A stretch of DNA of 54,988 nt, taken from the NCBI GenBank assembly GCA_016779585.1, contig JADHNI010000016.1, forward strand, positions 1 through 54,988, written 5' to 3'. The stretch comes from Pseudomonadales bacterium. Lineage in GTDB: Bacteria; Pseudomonadota; Gammaproteobacteria; Pseudomonadales; Azotimanducaceae. The translations under genes were made by a program, and so were the position numbers. The notes below the pieces were generated by a model that worked only from the letters and a program-made list of their open reading frames with translations, searched no databases and had not been told where the DNA came from. Positions 53,467-54,988 of the stretch are shown in pieces; within the stretch, counting starts at the first letter, position 1, and each line of letters starts with the position of its first letter.

Positions 53467-54988
53467 GTGCGACTCTCACTTGCTGCACTGCTGTTACTGT
53501 GCCTGGTTAAAGCCTTCGCCAGTCTGCCGCCTGCAAAGCCTCCGATTACCGGGTTTCGTCCTGACCTGGACATTTATCCACAGAATTTTGCGATCACGAC
53601 CGACAGTTCATCCAGGATCTACCTGGGGAACGGCGACGGCGTGCTCGTTTACGATGGTGAATACTGGGAACTCATCCCAACCAGCAACGGTGACATCGTT
53701 CGATAACTGGCTTACGACGGCGCGCATCGAATCTATGTTGGGGGCTACGATGCATTCGGCTACCTGGAACAGGACAACACCGGTAAGTTTCGCTACGTAG
53801 AACTCTCCATGCTCTACTCCGAATTCCTCGGAGAAGATCTCTTCGCTGACATCTGGCACCTTGAAGTCTAGCGCAACGGTGTATTTTTCGTCGCGCTGCA
53901 ACATGTCTTCTTTTTTAACCCCGACACCGGCGAAACTGATGCCTGGAAGCACGAGGGTAAATTCGGTCCGATCGCGACACTCGACGACAAAACTTACCTT
54001 CACTGGCGCGGCAATGGCATGTACCTGTTTTCGGAGGGAGAATGGCAGCTGCAACCCGGGCCCGAGTTCCTTTCCTCGATTTTTATGGTGTCGCTGGTTG
54101 CTCTTGATGAGCATTTGCTCGGGATCAGTCCGGAAGACGAATGGTTTGAGTACGACGGCCAGGTTGTCCGAACCAGACCGGACATGAACAGGCTACCCTT
54201 CAAAGGTTCGATTACCTCCGCCAGGCGAATTAACTCCCACCATCTTGTCATAACTACTCAATTGGGAAAGGTTATCTACCTCAATCTCGAAAATGGAAAA
54301 ACCGATGTTATCGACGTTGCCAGGGACTTCCTCCCGGAAGTCGCCCTGTCACACACCGGCGATACGCTGGTGGTCGACAATCTCGGATTCTATTCCGTTC
54401 ACTGGCCGGCGCGATGGCGGAAAGTCGATTCAAACACAGGCCTCGCCGGGTCGGTGAAACGTATCGTAAAGGTGGGTAACCAGAGCTACGTATTAAGCAG
54501 CAGCGTGATATTCATGAGTGACAGCCCTTCCGGGCAATTCAAGCGAAGTCATTGGACCGACTACGAGGCCTGGGACTTGTTGAAGCTTGATGACGATTCA
54601 CTACTCCTGGCGGATTCCTATGCCATTAAACACATTCGCGGAGACAACATCACACTGGTCGATGAACGCACTACCGCCCGGCTCTTCCTGCAATCGATGT
54701 TCAACCCGGACCTGATTTACGTGGGAACTGAACTCGGTTTTCAGGTACTACGCCGGGTCGCTGGCACATGGGAAGTCATATTCAGCGACGCGAAAATGGA
54801 TAACCTGAGGGTAAACAAGATAATCGAAATCTCACCGACTGAAGTCCTGGTCAGCTCCGAGCGTGCAGGCATCCAGAAGCTCGATTTATCAGGTCTCGAC
54901 AACGGTGTGGTTGATGCTTATCGCTACGTCCAGGAAGACGGCTTGCTGGCTACAGACCCGGCCGGCAGATCCGTGATAAGCCAGGTTA
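53467..54988 (+). pseudogene. Two-component-regulator propeller-type sensor protein, two in-frame stops, cut by window end
   Basis: An exported protein starting GTG, with signal peptide LAALLLLCLVKAFA, then repeats of the periplasmic beta-propeller type (NFAITTDSSSRIYLGNGDGV; IYVGGYDAFGYLEQD; YVGTELGFQVLRR). Two stops interrupt one continuous frame: TAA at 53704-53706 (codon 80) and TAG at 53869-53871 (codon 135). After the second the frame is open to base 54988 and stays propeller-like. Such proteins usually end in a membrane helix plus a kinase, cyclase or GGDEF domain, which would be beyond the window. Family call is by repeat pattern. Confidence 0.75.

Noticed and set aside
1-54988. Search for tRNA genes, CRISPR repeats, insertion sequences, phage or conjugation genes
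   Set aside because: No cloverleaf, spaced direct repeats, transposase or integrase was seen by eye.

Overview
The window looks like an accessory, catabolic stretch of a gammaproteobacterial chromosome, probably an aquatic heterotroph. The support is gene content only: a TonB-dependent receptor, a DUF3604 protein, an AcrB-type RND pump with a lipoprotein adaptor, MAPEG, MmsA, an AtuA/acyl-CoA carboxylase cluster, a Crp/Fnr regulator and many short-chain dehydrogenases (SDRs). Base composition is moderately GC-rich throughout. I saw no tRNA, rRNA, CRISPR array, insertion sequence or phage gene. No stretch longer than 300 bases lacks a gene.

Layout. 1-3.7 kb: TonB receptor (cut by the window edge) and a DUF3604 protein. 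3.8-7.4 kb: a ketosteroid-dehydrogenase-like flavoprotein, a TetR regulator, an NTF2-fold protein and an SDR, behind a dyad. 7.5-9 kb: a decayed sialate O-acetylesterase. 9-15.4 kb: P450, MAPEG protein, a redoxin with an in-frame TGA, crotonase, a dienoyl/enoyl-CoA-reductase-like SDR and a flavin monooxygenase. 15.6-23.8 kb: AtuA, two acyl-CoA carboxylase subunits, FadR-type GntR regulator and CoA-transferase, then a convergent SDR. 23.9-29.3 kb: UbiA prenyltransferase, serine hydrolase, Crp/Fnr regulator, and a substrate-binding protein divergent from a histidine kinase. 29.3-42.6 kb, all minus strand: bactofilin-like protein, anti-sigma and sigma factor, TSUP exporter, DUF442 phosphatase-like protein, membrane protein, diguanylate cyclase, carotenoid oxygenase, RND pump with adaptor, GMC oxidoreductase. 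42.6-55 kb: two kinase-like/SDR modules, NUDIX, a three-gene polyamine-type membrane cassette, MmsA, nitroreductase, GST-like protein and a propeller sensor.

Together the genes suggest uptake, oxidation (P450, FMO, GMC, flavoprotein, SDRs), CoA activation, beta-oxidation and carboxylation of hydrophobic substrates such as isoprenoids or steroids, with export and sensing functions alongside.

Two things stand out. First, the redoxin at 10938-12074 has TGA exactly where the first cysteine of its active-site motif belongs, and a hairpin follows that fits bacterial SECIS rules, so it is a candidate selenoprotein. Second, at least seven other genes carry single in-frame stops or frameshifts while the sequence beyond stays coding. 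This means either recent pseudogene formation or base-level sequence error, and it tempers the selenoprotein call. A third point is a membrane cassette of AdoMet decarboxylase plus two spermidine-synthase-like membrane proteins, in which the aminopropyltransferase lacks an expected catalytic aspartate.
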